NCBI GenBank assembly: GCA_020073305.1
Contig: JAIQFK010000039.1
Span: 1 to 34,302 of the forward strand
Direction of reading: 5' to 3'
From: Terriglobia bacterium
GTDB taxonomy: Bacteria; Acidobacteriota; Terriglobia; Bryobacterales; Bryobacteraceae
Length of the DNA: 34,302 nucleotides
This document shows, piece by piece, positions 1 through 9,700 of the stretch; within the stretch, counting starts at the first letter, position 1; every line of letters starts with the position of its first letter. The notes under the pieces were generated by a model. That model saw only the letters and a program-made list of their open reading frames with translations. It was not told the origin of the DNA and ran no database searches. The translations under genes were made by a program, and so were the position numbers.

Positions 1-233
1 GTCTCCATCGGCACGCGATGGATGCTCCTTTTCCCGCGCCGCTGATCGAACAGCCCGGTGTAGCCATACTCCTGATACGCCTGCCGCTTGCGCTGCATGT
101 TGCGCACGCTCATCCCGGCGATCTCTGCGGCTTCGATCCAGGTCAGTTTCTTGGCCATGGCTTTCAGAATCACGTCCTGCAGTTTCATCATCCGCTCCAT
201 CTCTCGGGCGGGTATCGGCTGGCTGGGTTCCAC
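1..233 (-). CDS. ISNCY-like transposase, N-terminal fragment
   Basis: The - strand frame opens with GTG at 233, preceded about 10 nt upstream by an AGGAAG Shine-Dalgarno, and stays open to the window edge; the first internal ATG is at 200. The translated start contains MERMMKLQDVILKAMAKK, then a helix-turn-helix (TWIEAAEIAGMSVRNMQRKR), then GYTGLFDQRRGKRS. I recognise this as the N-terminal DNA-binding part of ISNCY-group DDE transposases, which read a helix-turn-helix followed by a 'GLFDRRRGK'-like linker. About 77 codons are visible and the catalytic domain lies outside the window. There is no frameshift in the visible part, so the copy may be intact. Confidence 0.7.
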   Translation of the reverse strand, partial: MEPSQPIPAREMERMMKLQDVILKAMAKKLTWIEAAEIAGMSVRNMQRKRQAYQEYGYTGLFDQRRGKRSIHRVPME

Positions 234-263
234 TCCGCCAGCTTCCTACCCCGCCCGGCCTGG

Positions 264-302
264 ACCGGACAACTCACGTGTTAATTACACCGGACAACTC
301 AC
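264..302. repeat. Pair of 14-bp direct repeats at the IS end
   Basis: accggacaactcac occurs at 264-277 and again at 289-302. The 11 bp between them (gtgttaattac) are AT-rich. Tandem copies of a terminal motif can be paired transposase-binding sites at one IS end, or the scar of a second partial insertion. Confidence 0.75.
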
Positions 303-385
303 ATGCTAACGACAGGGGGCGGGACAGTGAGCTTGCGCACCGCTTGCCTGGTGTGTTAGCTTCTACGCACATCAGGGAGCTTCCT

Positions 386-1264
386 ATGCGACAGGAGCAG
401 GGTTGCAGTGCGATGAGCAGCGTCTGGCTGACACCGGATCTTGGGTTGGGGTTTCACCACTTCGACTATTCGCAAACGCAATATGACGGGTTGGCGCACA
501 TGCACGGCGAGTACTGCATCGTCATGTGCCTCTCCGGATCTATGGAGGTCCTGCGGGAACAGCAGCGCGATCTGTTGCACGCCGGTGAAATCCTCATCGT
601 CAATCCCGGCGAAATTCACCGCTGCCGGTTCGGAGTGGATGCGCCGCACGCCAGCGGATTTACGCTGATCCTCCGGCCGACCGTCTTGCGCCCGCTGCTC
701 GAAGCCATGTCCATGCCGTACTGCTCGTTCTCCCGCGACTTCCGTTTCGTCGGGCAGTTTCGGAATGCCGAGGTTTTTGAGCTGGTGGCGAAGCTAGTGC
801 GAGAGTATCAGGAACAGCAGCGCGGCTACACCACCATGGCGGAGACCCTCGTTCGGCAGATCCTGGTCCATTTGTTGAGGTCCTGGCCCACGGACGCCGT
901 CCTTCCTTTGGAATTCCACCTGCCTCCCCAGTTGCCGTGGCTGCACATGCATCGGGCGACGGAATACATGAACAGTCATGGCAAGGGAGCATTCCGGCTT
1001 ACGGACCTCTGCGTGGCCGTCGGGGTAAGCCCCTCCAGGTTCATTCCGCTGTTTAAAAACTCCTCCGGGGTCAGCCCGCACACCTATTACAACGCGCTGC
1101 TGGTGCTGAAAGCCCGGCGGCTCATACACTTGGAGGGGTCCTCAACCAAAGAAGCGGCTTATGCACTCGGGTTCAAGAACGTCAGCCACTTTTGCACGTT
1201 GTTTCATCAACTTGCGGGCTCGACGCCGAAAACCGACCAGGAACCATCGCCCGAGTATCTTTGA
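386..1264 (+). CDS. AraC-family transcriptional regulator with cupin sensor domain
   Basis: A 292-residue protein starting at ATG 386, chosen because AGGGAG (374-379) sits 6 nt upstream; the frame opens earlier but extends into the IS end. Residues about 20-100 form an AraC-type cupin (LAHMHGEYC, LSGSMEVL, HAGEILIVNPGEIHRCRFG), the usual sugar- or effector-binding jelly roll. The last about 100 residues hold the double helix-turn-helix (LTDLCVAVGVSPSRFIPLFK, then EAAYALGFKNVSHFCTLFHQ). It stands directly upstream of and co-directional with the enolase-glycosidase-transporter run, so it probably activates it; AraC/cupin proteins often control sugar genes. The IS ends only about 84 bp before its start, which may have separated it from its original promoter or given it a new one. 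The effector is unknown. Confidence 0.9.
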   Translation: MRQEQGCSAMSSVWLTPDLGLGFHHFDYSQTQYDGLAHMHGEYCIVMCLSGSMEVLREQQRDLLHAGEILIVNPGEIHRCRFGVDAPHASGFTLILRPTVLRPLLEAMSMPYCSFSRDFRFVGQFRNAEVFELVAKLVREYQEQQRGYTTMAETLVRQILVHLLRSWPTDAVLPLEFHLPPQLPWLHMHRATEYMNSHGKGAFRLTDLCVAVGVSPSRFIPLFKNSSGVSPHTYYNALLVLKARRLIHLEGSSTKEAAYALGFKNVSHFCTLFHQLAGSTPKTDQEPSPEYL

Positions 1265-1370
1265 TCCCGGATCAAGACCCAAGCATTACACGCTTTTACC
1301 AATTTCCCCCAAAGATAGTGAAAAAACACTAGTTGGATTGCCCGACAATAGGCAGAAGTCCGCACTGTAA
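1265..1370 (+). promoter_or_regulatory. Regulator-to-operon intergenic region with two small dyads
   Basis: These 106 bp would hold the promoter of the catabolic operon. A perfect 7-bp dyad TTGATCC-c-GGATCAA (1261-1275) overlaps the regulator's stop codon, and TAGTG-aaaaaa-CACTA lies at 1316-1331. Either could be an operator or weak stem. No convincing -35/-10 pair is visible and no T-run follows the first dyad, so it is not a good intrinsic terminator. Confidence 0.3.
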
Positions 1371-2522
1371 ATGAAGATTACAGACATCCAGGCCATCCAT
1401 CTGCGCGTGGAGGACCCAAACATCGGGCTGTTTGACGGCTCATACGATGATTGCGTGATCCGCGTCGAGACCGACGAGGGCATTACGGGGATTGGTGAAG
1501 TGGAAACGCTGGCGGACGCGGTCCAAGCGATTGTGTATGCCCGTCCGGCGCACTGCAAAGCCTGGGGGCTGCGAGAGCTTCTGTTGGGAAGGGACCCCTC
1601 GAATCCCCGGGGATTGTGGGATCTGATGTACGATTCCACCTGCTATGTGGGCCGCCGTGGGCTCATGATGCACGCTATTGGAGGCGTTGATATCGCGCTG
1701 TGGGACATCGCGGGCCAGATGCGCGGAGTGCCGATCCACGAGCTGCTGGGCGGCGCGCGCCGCGATCGCATTGAGGCGTACGGCACTATCTATCCGATGG
1801 CGGCCACCGAAGCCGGTGTGAAACGCCAGGTGGAGGACGCGATGGACCGGCTGCGGCTGCGCAACGTCAAGTTTGCCGCAGATCCCTGGTGGATGGATGA
1901 CCTGGACCTGACTCACCGTTTGTTGCGGTCGGCGCGGGAGGCGTTGGGAAGCGGCAGGCTGATTGTGGATGCGGCTCTTTCGTACAAGACCGCCGACGAA
2001 GGGCTCATGCTGGTGCCGATTTTGAAAGATGTCGGCGTGCTGTTTCTGGAGGCGCCACTGCCTTTGGACGACGTTGCCGGGCACGCGCGCATGGCAGAGG
2101 CCGGTATTCCGCTGGGCGTGGGAGATCTCGGACTCACGCACGTGGATGAGTTCATCGAAGCCATGGACCGCGGCGGCGCCTCCATCTGCCAGCCGGACAT
2201 CACGAGCGTGGGCGGCTTCACCGGAATTCTCAAAATTGCGGAGGCCGCGCGGCAACGCGGCAAGCGCGTGATCACACACGGCTACAAGACGAATATCGAA
2301 ATCGCGGCTAACCTTCACTTTCTGGCAAACCATCACGATACGGAGCTGCTGGAGTATTCGACCAGCAAGTCGCCGCTGCGCTGGGAAACGACCGAGGAGA
2401 GCATCCTGGTGGACGCCGACGGAATGGTGGCAGTTCCGAAGACTCCTGGGCTGGGTGTGCATTTGAACCCGGCGACGATCGAACGCTACCGCGTGGGGCA
2501 GAGGGAGAGGGCGTGCGTCTGA
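1371..2522 (+). CDS. Enolase-superfamily protein (mandelate racemase/muconate lactonizing enzyme family)
   Basis: A 383-residue, full-length member: the N-terminal capping domain is about 1-125, followed by a (beta/alpha)7-beta barrel. The three metal ligands expected at the ends of strands 3-5 can be read as D200 (LIVDAAL), E227 (LFLEAPL) and D252 (GVGDLGL). D276 (CQPDITSVGG) and H303 (ITHGYKT) form the Asp-His dyad typical of the mandelate-racemase branch. The strand-2 base region reads NVKFAADPW, with a single lysine (K167) where many members have Lys-x-Lys. That resembles the 'VKFGWGP' type of uncharacterised members. Known chemistry of the branch is abstraction of the proton alpha to a carboxylate, usually dehydration of acid sugars or racemisation. 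No clear Shine-Dalgarno precedes ATG 1371. It overlaps the next gene by 10 bp. The specific substrate cannot be assigned. Confidence 0.88.
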   Translation: MKITDIQAIHLRVEDPNIGLFDGSYDDCVIRVETDEGITGIGEVETLADAVQAIVYARPAHCKAWGLRELLLGRDPSNPRGLWDLMYDSTCYVGRRGLMMHAIGGVDIALWDIAGQMRGVPIHELLGGARRDRIEAYGTIYPMAATEAGVKRQVEDAMDRLRLRNVKFAADPWWMDDLDLTHRLLRSAREALGSGRLIVDAALSYKTADEGLMLVPILKDVGVLFLEAPLPLDDVAGHARMAEAGIPLGVGDLGLTHVDEFIEAMDRGGASICQPDITSVGGFTGILKIAEAARQRGKRVITHGYKTNIEIAANLHFLANHHDTELLEYSTSKSPLRWETTEESILVDADGMVAVPKTPGLGVHLNPATIERYRVGQRERACV

Positions 2523-5500
2523 CCCTCGCATGGGCTCTGCTGGCGACTTCGTGCTGTGCGCAGGCGGCGGATTATCTCGACCTGGCTCCCTTCGGCAGGC
2601 TCACCACGTGGAGCGACAAAGAGCCCCGGCGTCTGGCTGCGATTGCCGATGTCGCGAAGAGTTCCAACGTGGGAATCGAATGGGATGAAGAACGCGACAT
2701 TCGCGAAATCAAGGCGCGATACGCGGGTGAGGCGCCAAAGGGTGTTCGGGTCGAATACTGGTTCCACAACTGGCCGTATGATCCGCCGCGTATGCCGTCG
2801 TTCGAAGATCCCATGGACGACCCGTGGCAGGGCCAATGGCTGACTGCCGAGGCCTCAGAGCGCTGCGAAAAATCGGAATGCCGCTATGAGTTCTCGCCGC
2901 TGGGTGAAGCGGAGAACGCGCGCGCCAAGAATCTGCCGGCTGTGCGCTATCGAAGAACGCTGAAGGTGCGCTTGGCTTTCGCCGCCGGAGCGCCCGCGAT
3001 CTCTGCGATCTCCGCGTATTCCGACAGTGTGGAGCGGCCGCTCGTTGTGCGAGTGGAGGCTGACTTCGCGACTGAACCCGCAATCTCGGTTTACAACGGC
3101 CGGCTGCGCTCGTCGGCGGCCTCGGCTTCACCTAAGGGCGTGATGCTCGATCTCGTCCAGGCCGTGCCATCCCTTCCCGGCTCGCATGATCTGACCGTGG
3201 TGACACTGAAGACGACGGCGAGGACTTTCTCATTTTGCACGGATGATCTCAAGCGCGGACCTATCGTCATTCCGGATCTCGGCGCACGGGTGGTCGATCT
3301 GGACGGTCCCGACGCCGCCGCCGGAACAAAGAAGCTGCGCATCCGGCAACGCATCCCCAAAGAACCGGAGCAGAGCTACGAACGAGCCTCCCGTGAAATA
3401 CCGCCTCTCGATCCCTGGCAGCGGGAATGGGGCGGGCGTGCCTATCTGCCATTGGCCCCGGACTCAGACTGGCAGAAATTCGCGTTCGAATACGGCGGGA
3501 ATGTCTTCGTGAGCAAGTCGGGCATCAAAGCGAAGGGACACGAACTCGAGCGGCTGCAATGGGCGGGCGATCGTATTACGTGGACGATTACAACCGGCCA
3601 GACACCGAACCTGCGCGAGGACCACAAGGTTACCGTCAGCAAGCTCGACCGTTACCTTCCCGTGGTAACGCAACGCTGGCACAACGAAGGCATCGATTAC
3701 AGCGAAGAAGCTTTCTCGACGTTGCTGCGCGGGCCGTTGTCTCCTGAAGATCCGGCCCGGAGCGAGCAGACGCCCGCGATTCTGATGCTCCGGCTGACCG
3801 CGCACAACCCCGCGAGCGCCACGCGTAACGCTCACGTATGGGTGTGGGTCGATCCCGCTGAAGCGCTCACGCTCGAAGGAAAATTCGTTGTGGGCAGCGG
3901 TTTCGTGCGCGCGCAGCTCGACGGTCCCGCCACCGCCACGATGGCGGCAGAGAGCCGCGGGATCCACATCCGATTCCCGGTTCCGGCGGGCGCCGAAAGC
4001 TCGGTTGTGGTCAAACTGCCGTGTGTCTCCGATCTCTCAGCCGCCGACCGCAAGGACATGGAGGCGCTGCGCTATTCCTCCGAACGAGACCGCATCATCG
4101 GTTACTGGAAGCAGATCGTGGAGCCGGCCGTCCGCTTCAAGGTTCCTGAGCCGAAGTTCAACGACCTGGCGCGCACGGTGATCGCGCAGATTCACATCAG
4201 CACCACCAAAGACCCCAAAACCGGCCTCTACATGAATCCGGCCGCCAGTTACGTTTATGACGTGTTCGAGAACGAAGCCTGTTATCAAGTTTTACTGCTG
4301 GACACGCTGGGACAATTCCAGACGGCTACGAGCTATCTCGAAATGATGATGCGCCTTCAGGGAAGCAAGAACTTCCCGGGCGCTCATCAAGGCCCCACGG
4401 ATGCGATCTTCCACGGCGCGAAGGTCGACGATGTTTACGACTACACAGCTTCCGGTTACGGCCTCGACCATCCGACCGTGCTCTGGACGTTAGCGCAGCA
4501 TTATTTCTACACCAGAGACCGCCAGTGGCTGGAGCACGCGTGGCCGCACATGCGCAAGGCCATCGACTGGATTGTGGCGCAACGCTCCACCACAAAACAG
4601 AACGACGCCGACGGGCAGAAACTGCGCGAGTATGGCCTGTTGCCGGCATCTCAACTGGAAGACAACGAGGACTGGGCGAACTGGTTCTCCATCAACGCCT
4701 ATGCGTGGGCCGGAATGGATCAGACGGCTTTAGCGCTGGCGGAGATTGGCAATCCGGAAGCGGCACACGTCCGCAAAGAAGCGGACGAGTTTCGCACCGA
4801 CCTGCGCGCGGCGATCTTACGCTCGGTTGAAGCGGCACCGGTGGTGCGCATGCAGGACGGCACGTATGAACCATATGCGCCAGTGGTGCCCACGCGGCGC
4901 TTCCGCCTGTTCGGACCCATCCGCGCGGATTACTACGAGCGCTACGGCCACCGGGAACAGAAGCCTTTGATGAGGCTGGGCGCCGACCGGGATACGCTGT
5001 GCGGCGCGGTTGTGTGGCTGATACTCGGCCTTTTCTCTCCGGACGAGCCGATCGCGAATTGGATTCTGGATGATTGGGAAGATAACGAGACGCTTTCGAG
5101 CGGCATGGGTCTAAACATTCACGGGATGACCGATGACAAGTACTGGTTCAGCCAGGGAGGCATGGTTTTTCAGGCGAACCTGCTAAATCCGATTGCCGTG
5201 TATCTGCGGAGGCACGAGGTTCCGGCCGCGATCCGCAATTTGTACAACGACTTCGTGGCCTGCCTTTACTCGGAAGTCAACATGTTTACCGAGGAGTTTC
5301 ATCAGTGGCGGCACGGCAGCGGCCCCTTCTACAAGATCTCGGACGAATCGCGCTTCGTGAACCGGGTCCGCGACACGCTGGTCTTTGAAGACGGAGACAC
5401 GCTTTGGCTGGGATTAGGCACGCCGCGGAGGTGGCTCGCATCGGCCGAAGGAATTCACGTGGACCGGGTGCAGACTTTCTTCGGCCCGGTCAGTTATCAG

Positions 5501-5719
5501 ATGCACGCCGGGTCAGCGCCGGGAACTGTAGAGGCGACGGTGCAGTTGCCGTCGGATCATGCGGCGAAGAAGAACTGGCTGGTGGCTCGGGTTCCTTCGG
5601 GCCACATCCAGCGCGTGACGCTGGACGGCAAGCCATGGACGCGGCTGGATGCGACCCGGGACGCCATCGAACTTCCATCGCAGCCGGGCACAATGCACCT
5701 GGAGATCCAGTACCGCTGA
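2513..5719 (+). CDS. Secreted six-hairpin glycosidase-like protein
   Basis: A 1068-residue protein starting at GTG 2513, inside the end of the preceding gene, with a purine-rich GAGGGAGAGG just upstream. The N-terminus is a signal peptide (MRLTLAWALLATSCCAQA, cleavage likely before ADYL). Residues about 20-540 look all-beta. Residues about 550-960 are helical and aromatic-rich in the manner of (alpha/alpha)6 glycosidases (ENEACYQVLLLDTLGQ, DDVYDYTASGYGLDHPTVLW, YFYTRDRQWLEHAWPHMRKA, NEDWANWFSINAYAWAGMDQ). The last about 100 residues are beta again (LGLGTPRRWL onward), an arrangement seen in rhamnosidase-like and related families. I cannot assign a GH family or name the catalytic acid with confidence. 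Coupling to an acid-sugar enzyme and transporters supports a glycan- or glycoside-degrading role in the periplasm. Confidence 0.72.
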   Translation: MRLTLAWALLATSCCAQAADYLDLAPFGRLTTWSDKEPRRLAAIADVAKSSNVGIEWDEERDIREIKARYAGEAPKGVRVEYWFHNWPYDPPRMPSFEDPMDDPWQGQWLTAEASERCEKSECRYEFSPLGEAENARAKNLPAVRYRRTLKVRLAFAAGAPAISAISAYSDSVERPLVVRVEADFATEPAISVYNGRLRSSAASASPKGVMLDLVQAVPSLPGSHDLTVVTLKTTARTFSFCTDDLKRGPIVIPDLGARVVDLDGPDAAAGTKKLRIRQRIPKEPEQSYERASREIPPLDPWQREWGGRAYLPLAPDSDWQKFAFEYGGNVFVSKSGIKAKGHELERLQWAGDRITWTITTGQTPNLREDHKVTVSKLDRYLPVVTQRWHNEGIDYSEEAFSTLLRGPLSPEDPARSEQTPAILMLRLTAHNPASATRNAHVWVWVDPAEALTLEGKFVVGSGFVRAQLDGPATATMAAESRGIHIRFPVPAGAESSVVVKLPCVSDLSAADRKDMEALRYSSERDRIIGYWKQIVEPAVRFKVPEPKFNDLARTVIAQIHISTTKDPKTGLYMNPAASYVYDVFENEACYQVLLLDTLGQFQTATSYLEMMMRLQGSKNFPGAHQGPTDAIFHGAKVDDVYDYTASGYGLDHPTVLWTLAQHYFYTRDRQWLEHAWPHMRKAIDWIVAQRSTTKQNDADGQKLREYGLLPASQLEDNEDWANWFSINAYAWAGMDQTALALAEIGNPEAAHVRKEADEFRTDLRAAILRSVEAAPVVRMQDGTYEPYAPVVPTRRFRLFGPIRADYYERYGHREQKPLMRLGADRDTLCGAVVWLILGLFSPDEPIANWILDDWEDNETLSSGMGLNIHGMTDDKYWFSQGGMVFQANLLNPIAVYLRRHEVPAAIRNLYNDFVACLYSEVNMFTEEFHQWRHGSGPFYKISDESRFVNRVRDTLVFEDGDTLWLGLGTPRRWLASAEGIHVDRVQTFFGPVSYQMHAGSAPGTVEATVQLPSDHAAKKNWLVARVPSGHIQRVTLDGKPWTRLDATRDAIELPSQPGTMHLEIQYR

Positions 5720-6198
5720 TGAAAGAGCCAGTGGAACAGGTCGCGGAGATGGCGGGGCCCAGACCGGCAGGGCGCCTGATGGCGCCGTGGATGCTGCTGT
5801 CGCTCCTGACGGTTGCTCTTTGGGGCGGCTGGGGGCTGCAGTCGAAAATCATCGTGGATCGGATCTCGCCGTGGACGAATCAGGTGCTGTTTTCGATCGG
5901 GCTGCTGCCGCTGGTTCTGTGGATGGCGTTTTCCAGGAATCTGCGGCGAACGGCCGGGAGTAAGAAGAAAGGCGTGACTTACGGCCTGATTACCGGCCTG
6001 CTGGGCGGCACCGGGAATATCGCAATGTACCTGGCGCTGGCGCGGGGCGGCAAGGCCTCTATCGTGATTCCGTTCGTCGGGCTGGCGCCTCTGGTGACGG
6101 TGGTTCTGGCGTTGGCGTTGCTCGGGGAGTCGCTCAACCGGGCGCAGATCATGGGAGTCGGACTGGCGCTGATTTCGATTTACCTGTTGAGCTTATGA
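5719..6198 (+). CDS. EamA/DMT-family transporter, half-size subunit A
   Basis: A 159-residue membrane protein whose ATG at 5719 shares its A with the TGA of the glycosidase gene (tgATG), so translation is probably coupled. After a polar head of about 20 residues there are five hydrophobic stretches, about half of a normal ten-helix EamA carrier. The signature GGKASIVIPFVGLAPLVTVV followed by LLGESLNRAQIMGVGLALIS marks the EamA C-terminal helices. The next gene encodes a second half with the same signature, so the two probably form a heterodimer equal to a full DMT carrier. The family moves metabolites, amino acids or sugars; here the substrate is likely the product of the preceding enzymes, which is inference. 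Confidence 0.85.
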   Translation: MKEPVEQVAEMAGPRPAGRLMAPWMLLSLLTVALWGGWGLQSKIIVDRISPWTNQVLFSIGLLPLVLWMAFSRNLRRTAGSKKKGVTYGLITGLLGGTGNIAMYLALARGGKASIVIPFVGLAPLVTVVLALALLGESLNRAQIMGVGLALISIYLLSL

Positions 6199-6638
6199 AT
6201 ACGCAGGCATGGTTCTTGTTCGCGGTGGTCGCGCTGGTATTTTTCGGTATCAGTGGAATCACGCAGAAGCTGAGCACAAACCATGTCTCGTTTGAGTTGT
6301 CGTTCCTGTGGTTTTGTATCGCCATGGGTGTGATTTCAGCCACGATCGCCGTGGCGGGTCCGGTCGAATGGCGAGTGAGTCCTTCACTGGTGAGTTTGGC
6401 CGCGCTAGGCGGCCTGTTGAACGGCCTTGGTGCGCTGACGAGCTTTGCAGCTCTTGAGAAAGGCGGCAAAGCCTCGGTCGTGATCCCGATCATCAATCTT
6501 TATCCGCTGGTGACGATCGCGGGCGCATGGCTGTTTTTGGGCGAGAAGTTGACGGCCACGCAGGTTGGGGGCATTGTTTGCGCGCTCGGGGCGGTGGTGC
6601 TTCTTTCGCAAGAGACCGCACCGGGCGCGGGGCATTGA
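6195..6638 (+). CDS. EamA/DMT-family transporter, half-size subunit B
   Basis: A 147-residue membrane protein whose ATG overlaps the stop of subunit A by 4 nt (ATGA, 6195-6198). It has about five hydrophobic helices and ends with GGKASVVIPIINLYPLVTIA, then FLGEKLTATQVGGIVCALGA, which closely parallels the end of subunit A. The two are homologous tandem halves that have not fused, or have split. A carrier made of two unequal halves matches the paired small-multidrug-resistance style of DMT proteins. It is the last gene of the coupled run; 101 bp separate it from the TonB receptor. Confidence 0.85.
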   Translation: MNTQAWFLFAVVALVFFGISGITQKLSTNHVSFELSFLWFCIAMGVISATIAVAGPVEWRVSPSLVSLAALGGLLNGLGALTSFAALEKGGKASVVIPIINLYPLVTIAGAWLFLGEKLTATQVGGIVCALGAVVLLSQETAPGAGH

Positions 6639-6739
6639 GGCTTAGAAGCTTGGTAAAAATTCGCTGAGCAACCGCTTCCTTCGGTCGCGGCTCGGTATGT
6701 CACTGACGGTGCGAGTGGTCTTTACTACAGGAGGTGGGT

Positions 6740-9700
6740 ATGCGTGAGTATGTTCGTTTCTTCCGGTTCGCGATGGCGGCGTGGCTAGCCCTCGCGACGA
6801 TGCAGGCAGCGCTGGATCGCGGGGCCATCCAAGGTACGGTAACCGATCCGCAGGGAGCTGCCGTTCCCAATGTTGAGGTCACAGTGACCAACACCGCGAC
6901 CAACACGTCGACTAAAGTTTTCACCACCACCGCGGGCTTCTACCTGGTCCCGGAGCTGGTGCCCGGAACCTACACGGTGCAATTCCGGTCCAAGGGCTTC
7001 AGCTCGCTCGACATGCAGAACATCGCGGTGACAGCGGGCAGCAAAGCCACCGTGGATGGCGCGCTGCGAGTGGGCGAACTCGCACAGACAGTAGACGTAT
7101 CGGCACAGGCGCCACTGATTGAAGCTACGGCCTCGAATTTCAGCATCGGCATTCAGCCGCAGATGCTGGATAAGGTACCGATTCTGGGCCGCGACATTCA
7201 AAATCTGGTGCAACTGCTGCCCGGCATCACACAGTCCAACGGACCCTCGGGCTCGACGTTCGGCTTCGACAGCCAGTTCGGCGGCTTTCCCGACCCCACG
7301 CACATTGTCGGCTCCGGGATCAGCGTCAACGGCAGCCAGGGCGGCGCCAACGCCTGGTATCTGGATGGATCGCTCAACGCCGCGCTGGGTCCGGAATCGG
7401 TGGTGGTCAACCCGTCGCCGGACGCGGTGTCGGAATTCAATCTGGTGGACAACGGGCTAGCCGCCGAGTGGAGCCGCACGAGCGGCGCCGTTGTGAACAT
7501 CGTCCTGAAATCGGGCACCAACCAATTTCACGGCAGCGGGTACGGGAGCAACCGAAATTCTTATTTCAATGCGAACAACCCATTTGACCGGCGATCGCCG
7601 ACGGGCGAGGAATTCCTCTCGCCGCGCGTCAACTACAACGACGTGGGGGGCACACTGGGAGGACCCATCGTCAAGAACCGGACCTTCTTCTTCTTTTCGT
7701 GGGATACCTCGCTCCTCCACGAGAACAAGAATCAGATCTACAACGTTCCGACGGCTCTGGAGCGGTCCGGGAATTTCAGCGACCGGCCGGACCTGGGAGC
7801 CTGCCCGACGTGCATGATCTACGATCCCTACTCCACCACCGGCCCGGATGCCAATGGACTGTTTCACCGGGCTCCGTTTGCGGGGAATATCATTCCGCAG
7901 AGCCGCATCGATCCGCTGTCTGCGTATTACGCGGCAAGCTTGCCGACGCCGAATTTCATTGATCCTCTCCAGCAGGGTTCGAGCGGTTGCGGCGTTTATT
8001 GCAACAACTTTCTGGGCGCCGTCGGCAGCAGTCTGACCACCAACAACATGTCCATCAAGGTGGATCACCGCTTCAACGACAAAAGCGCGCTCTTCGTGGA
8101 GTACCTGTACAATCCGAGTTACTACGCGAATTTCCGTCTGCCATGGACCGGCGCCACTGCCCAGACGCAAGGAATTTCGGGAGCGCAACCATATACGACG
8201 GCGAACCAGATCTTCACCATCGGCCACACCCAGACGTTCGGCTCGACGCTGATCAATGAGTTTCGCGCCAGCTACAGCCGCCAGAACCAGATCCCCAAGC
8301 AGAACCCGAGTTCGCTGGTGGACAACTCCGCCCTGCAGCAGAAGATTCAAGGGTTGAACTTCATTCTGGATCGCTTTGGGCCAGTCCCGACGATCGGCGT
8401 GGGCGGCTATCTCGGATTCGGCCCGCAACAATGGCAGAACGGACTGCAAGGCGTGGACGCCTACACGCTGCAGGATAACGTGACCAAGGTCATCGGCAGT
8501 CATACGCTGAAGGGCGGCTTGATGTGGCGGCGCGATCACAACTGGTACAACGCGAGTTGGGGCTACGGCCTGGGATTCGGCGGCGGCCTCACCAATGATC
8601 CGGTGACCGGCCAGGGCGGTAACGGCCTGGCGCAGTTCCTGCTGGGCGCGGTTGACCCTGGCAGCGGCACCGGAACCTTCCACTACCCCTATCAAACCAA
8701 TGATTACTGGGGCTTCTATTTTCAGGATGACTACCGCGTTAATTCCAGACTGACGCTGAACCTCGGGCTGCGCTACGACTTGTACGGCTGGTTCCGGGAG
8801 CGCAGCAATTACCTCGCGAACATCAACTTCTCGGGGCAGAACCCGGACGTGCCGTACCCGGGACGCATCGACTACTTTGGGACGGCTGCTCATCCCAGCC
8901 CCAACGTCTTTCCGGCGCACAAGAATTCTCTAGGCCCACGCGTGAACTTCGCCTGGACGCCGACGAGCGACCGCAAGTGGGTGGTGCGCGGCGGTTATGA
9001 CATCATTTACAGCAACGGCATCAGTGCCGCGTTCGGTGATCAGAATGGCGGCATCAGCGGCCCTGCCTATGCGAACTACTTCGGCTACAACGGCGACTTC
9101 ACCGGCAAACGGCCGGTGTTTCAGTTCAGCAAAGGCGCGCCGCCGCTCACTTTGCCGCCGCTCAACCAGGTGAAGCAGGACAACAATCAGTTTCTGGGCA
9201 CAGGGCCGCAAGGCTTCCTGCAGGGCAGTAAGGATCCGTACGTCGAGCAGTGGAGCCTGTACGTGCAGCGCGAGCTCCCCAAGAATATGTCGCTCAGCGT
9301 GGGCTACGTCGGCACGCATGGTCTTCACTTGTACGGTGACGAGTTCCGCAGCTACGATCACGTACCCACGGCGGTGCGCCAGCAACTGCGGGATCATATC
9401 AATGACACCGTGCCGACGCCGGCAGCGCTGGTACCGATTTACGGTCCGACGATTTCGCTGGCAAGCCTCGACCGGCCGTATCCGCAGTATGGGAATCTGA
9501 GCATCAACTCGAATCCCGACGGCTTCAACCGGTACAATTCGCTGCAAATGAAGTTCGAGAAGCGCTATTCGGCCGGCTTGAACTTCATGGTGGCGTACAC
9601 GCATCAGAAGAACATCGGGACGCCAAACACTGGGAGCATCATTGGGAACACTGCTACGCCCACCACGATCGGCAGAACCGTTGGGCGCGCCTCCCTAGTC

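Larger units (their letters stand above)
1..302 (-). mobile_element. Right end of an ISNCY-like insertion sequence, cut by the window edge
   Basis: A partial transposase gene reading leftwards out of the window is followed by a terminal region with two copies of the 14-mer accggacaactcac at 264-277 and 289-302, spaced 25 bp start to start. Read on the - strand the end begins gtgagttgtccggt, which I take as the terminal repeat. The other end is outside the window, so neither the matching inverted repeat nor a target duplication can be seen. The exact boundary near 302 is an inference. Confidence 0.65.

Noticed and set aside
305-360. GCTAAC / GTTAGC inverted pair just after the IS end
   Set aside because: Only 6 bp arms 44 bp apart; expected by chance and not at the IS end itself.
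1440-2531. 363-codon - strand frame opposite the enolase-family gene
   Set aside because: Shadow frame in GC-rich coding DNA; no recognisable motifs, and the + strand gene keeps its active-site residues.
6639-6739. Possible imperfect stem-loop between EamA subunit B and the TonB receptor
   Set aside because: Stem is interrupted and not followed by a T-run; I cannot say it ends the first transcript. No clear -35/-10 for the receptor either.
7457-8920. 487-codon - strand frame opposite the TonB receptor
   Set aside because: Composition rich in Arg, Ala, Val with no domain; the receptor on + explains the sequence.
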